A stretch of DNA of 64,000 nt from positions 11,464,698-11,528,697 of the forward strand of contig OZ037765.1 in assembly GCA_964035545.1 (NCBI GenBank). The letters run 5' to 3'. The translations under genes and the position numbers were made by a program. The notes under the pieces were generated by a model. That model was not told the DNA's origin. It saw only the letters and a program-made list of their open reading frames with translations, and did no database searches. Each line of letters starts with the position of its first letter. The first letter of the stretch is position 1. Origin of the DNA: Bugula neritina. Lineage: Eukaryota; Bryozoa; Gymnolaemata; Cheilostomatida; Bugulidae. Below, piece after piece: positions 62,701 through 64,000 of this stretch.

Positions 62701-64000
62701 ACGAATCTAAAGAATCTTCACTTTCACTCGGTGAGTTTGTTTGGTTGTTTTCAGACACAGTTTGCTTTAGTGTTAGAATGTAGTACAAGCACCCACTGCC
62801 TTTTTCTGTCCTACTCAGTAATCTTCATAATAGTGTTTTAAAAAATCCTTAAACTAGTTATAAAGTCAAGAAATGAGTTCAGCTACTAAAATCACAGTTC
62901 TTAGTAAGTCCAGCTATAGTTACTGGAAAACTCGACGGTTACATATCTCTCATCACTAAAGCTTGAGCTTCCATACTGCTTTAGGCTTTCCTGTTAACAA
63001 GATGGATGACTCACTGGAGATAGTATTCAGTAGTAAAACGGAAGACGTGCCCGTTGAGCATCCTTTTCACAAGTATGCCGTGGCACCAGTAGATCAGCAA
63101 CATCTTTCTGATAGCGAAAGCAGCAGAGAGCTGGAAAGACTTGACGATTCTGGATATCATAGAAATGATATCGGTTTGGTAAGGGCACATTGATCATATT
63201 GAACTGCTTTTATACTCACACAGTGTAGTGCATTTTTGATGAAATGTGTGATAGATGCTGTTTAGTTATCATTATGCACGCATGTTGTATCATGTTTAGC
63301 TTTTTGGTTTGGTAAGGGGACATATTGAAATGCCTTTATACTCACAGTGTTGTGCCATGTTTAGCTTGTTTGATAACCTGATTAATTTCATTATATGTTA
63401 TAGATGGTTTCCCAGGGTAGCTTTGGTGAAATAACAGAGGATAAGACAAGCTTCAGTGAAAAGGAGGGCCCTGTTGTTTCATCCCAGACTTCTAGTGTAA
63501 AGGAAAAGGAGAATCATCAAGCTAAGCTATTTCTTTACATTCAAATGCAGGTATGTATACCAACAGAATTTCTCATGCTTTAAAATCTAATTTGTTGTTA
63601 CTGATTTGGTGTCACCAGACCGTGTGTTTTCTAGCTGTGCAAAAGGGAGACACTCCGTGACTACCTCAATGCTAACACCTTGCACCGAGATAAGAACGAC
63701 ATCTTACTTATATTCAGACAGATATGTGATGCTGTTGAATATATTCACTCCCAGGGACTCATACACAGAGATTTAAAGGTATCTCAATATGGAATTTTCT
63801 GTGCTAACTTTGTTTTGTTTTATGTTTATGTATTTCGGCTTTAAATTTGTTTAGTTAATATTTAATAACTTCATGTATATAGTCATGACATCTTTGGGTG
63901 TTGAATAAGAATTTACCAAGATTGAAGCAACCATTACATAAATAATATTTTCAGTTTGAGTGTTTGTTACTTAAGAGATTTGTGCGTTTGTATTTCAGCC
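56793..64000 (+). CDS. EIF2AK3: PERK, eIF2-alpha kinase 3 (5' part; runs off the right edge)
   Basis: ER transmembrane kinase of the unfolded-protein response; phosphorylates eIF2-alpha to lower translation. Exons: 56793-56935, 57082-57205, 57421-57618, 57755-57882, 58152-58258, 58424-58512, 58647-58791, 59117-59251, 59712-59822, 59945-60087, 60326-60448, 60770-60915, 61502-61624, 61889-62032, 62570-62730, 62985-63178, 63404-63550, 63635-63778, and the next starting at 63999. 835 residues are visible. N-terminal hydrophobic stretch [13 protein letters not shown] is a signal peptide. The luminal sensor has the expected landmarks ([16 protein letters not shown], a CDKDGC pair, [30 protein letters not shown]). 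One membrane segment lies near residues 449-466 ([18 protein letters not shown]), then RRRLRSK. The kinase has glycine loop [15 protein letters not shown] (ATP lysine), [20 protein letters not shown], then the PERK-type insert (about 165 residues, Ser-rich, shorter than in mammals), [10 protein letters not shown] and HRDLK. The activation loop and C-lobe are outside the window. Confidence 0.95.
62046..62343 (+). repeat. 18-bp minisatellite in a PERK intron
   Basis: About 16 head-to-tail copies of TATACTGTAGACATACAT, with variants CACACAT, ATACTT, ATGCAT and ACATCAT at the last positions. The array starts about 13 bases after the 5' splice site at 62032. Because 18 is a multiple of 3, several frames on both strands stay open with repeated 6-residue units; the PERK frame itself meets TAG at 62039, so the array is not translated by read-through. 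Confidence 0.95.

Overview
This is a 64 kb piece of an animal (invertebrate metazoan) nuclear genome. It is strongly AT-rich and intron-rich, with GT-AG introns of roughly 100 bases to 4 kb. It holds five conserved animal genes (four complete) plus one small conserved gene of unknown function. The phylum cannot be fixed from the sequence. Decayed LINEs, tRNA-derived SINE-like repeats and a PIF/Harbinger-type DNA transposon point away from compact animal genomes, and nothing in it looks bacterial or viral.

Layout, left to right. (1) 732-19673, + strand: a delta-catenin/p120-family armadillo gene. I could chain 20 coding exons in consistent phase (1275 aa), with the family's N-terminal coiled coil and a C-terminal DSWV PDZ ligand. 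Its 4.2 kb ninth intron carries a 3.7 kb palindromic fold-back transposon with DDE_Tnp_4-type transposase remnants. (2) 20273-21377, - strand: a complete three-exon UPF0598 (C8orf82-like) gene, convergent with the catenin. (3) 21.4-26.1 kb: intergenic, with a LINE fossil, a MITE-like inverted repeat and long tracts of cryptic hexamer repeats. (4) 26125-37077, + strand: the katanin p80 regulatory subunit (KATNB1), 19 coding exons plus a tandem duplicate of exon 17. (5) 38499-42677, + strand: DPM1, complete in 8 exons (241 aa). (6) 43449-52197, - strand: FANK1, complete in 10 coding exons (339 aa), convergent with DPM1. (7) 52.2-56.8 kb: intergenic, again with hexamer-like tracts and a near-perfect hairpin. 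(8) 56793-64000, + strand: PERK (EIF2AK3), 18 complete exons from the signal peptide to HRDLK, continuing off the right edge.

The genes do not form one pathway. DPM1 (ER glycosylation precursor) and PERK (ER stress sensor) both concern the ER; KATNB1 (microtubule severing) and FANK1 (in mammals a testis/cilia-associated ankyrin protein) are unrelated to them. The exon chains were made by hand from splice sites, phase continuity and family resemblance. In each complete gene the summed exon length divides exactly by three and ends at a stop, which supports the models.

Most worth a second look: the tandem equal-length, equal-phase exon pair in the p60-binding domain of KATNB1, which looks like a mutually exclusive pair; and the fold-back Harbinger/ISL2EU-like element whose two arms are both copies of the element's 3' end. 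Also notable are three tandem repeats lying within about 20 bases downstream of 5' splice sites in three genes, and several dispersed hexamer-periodic tracts.
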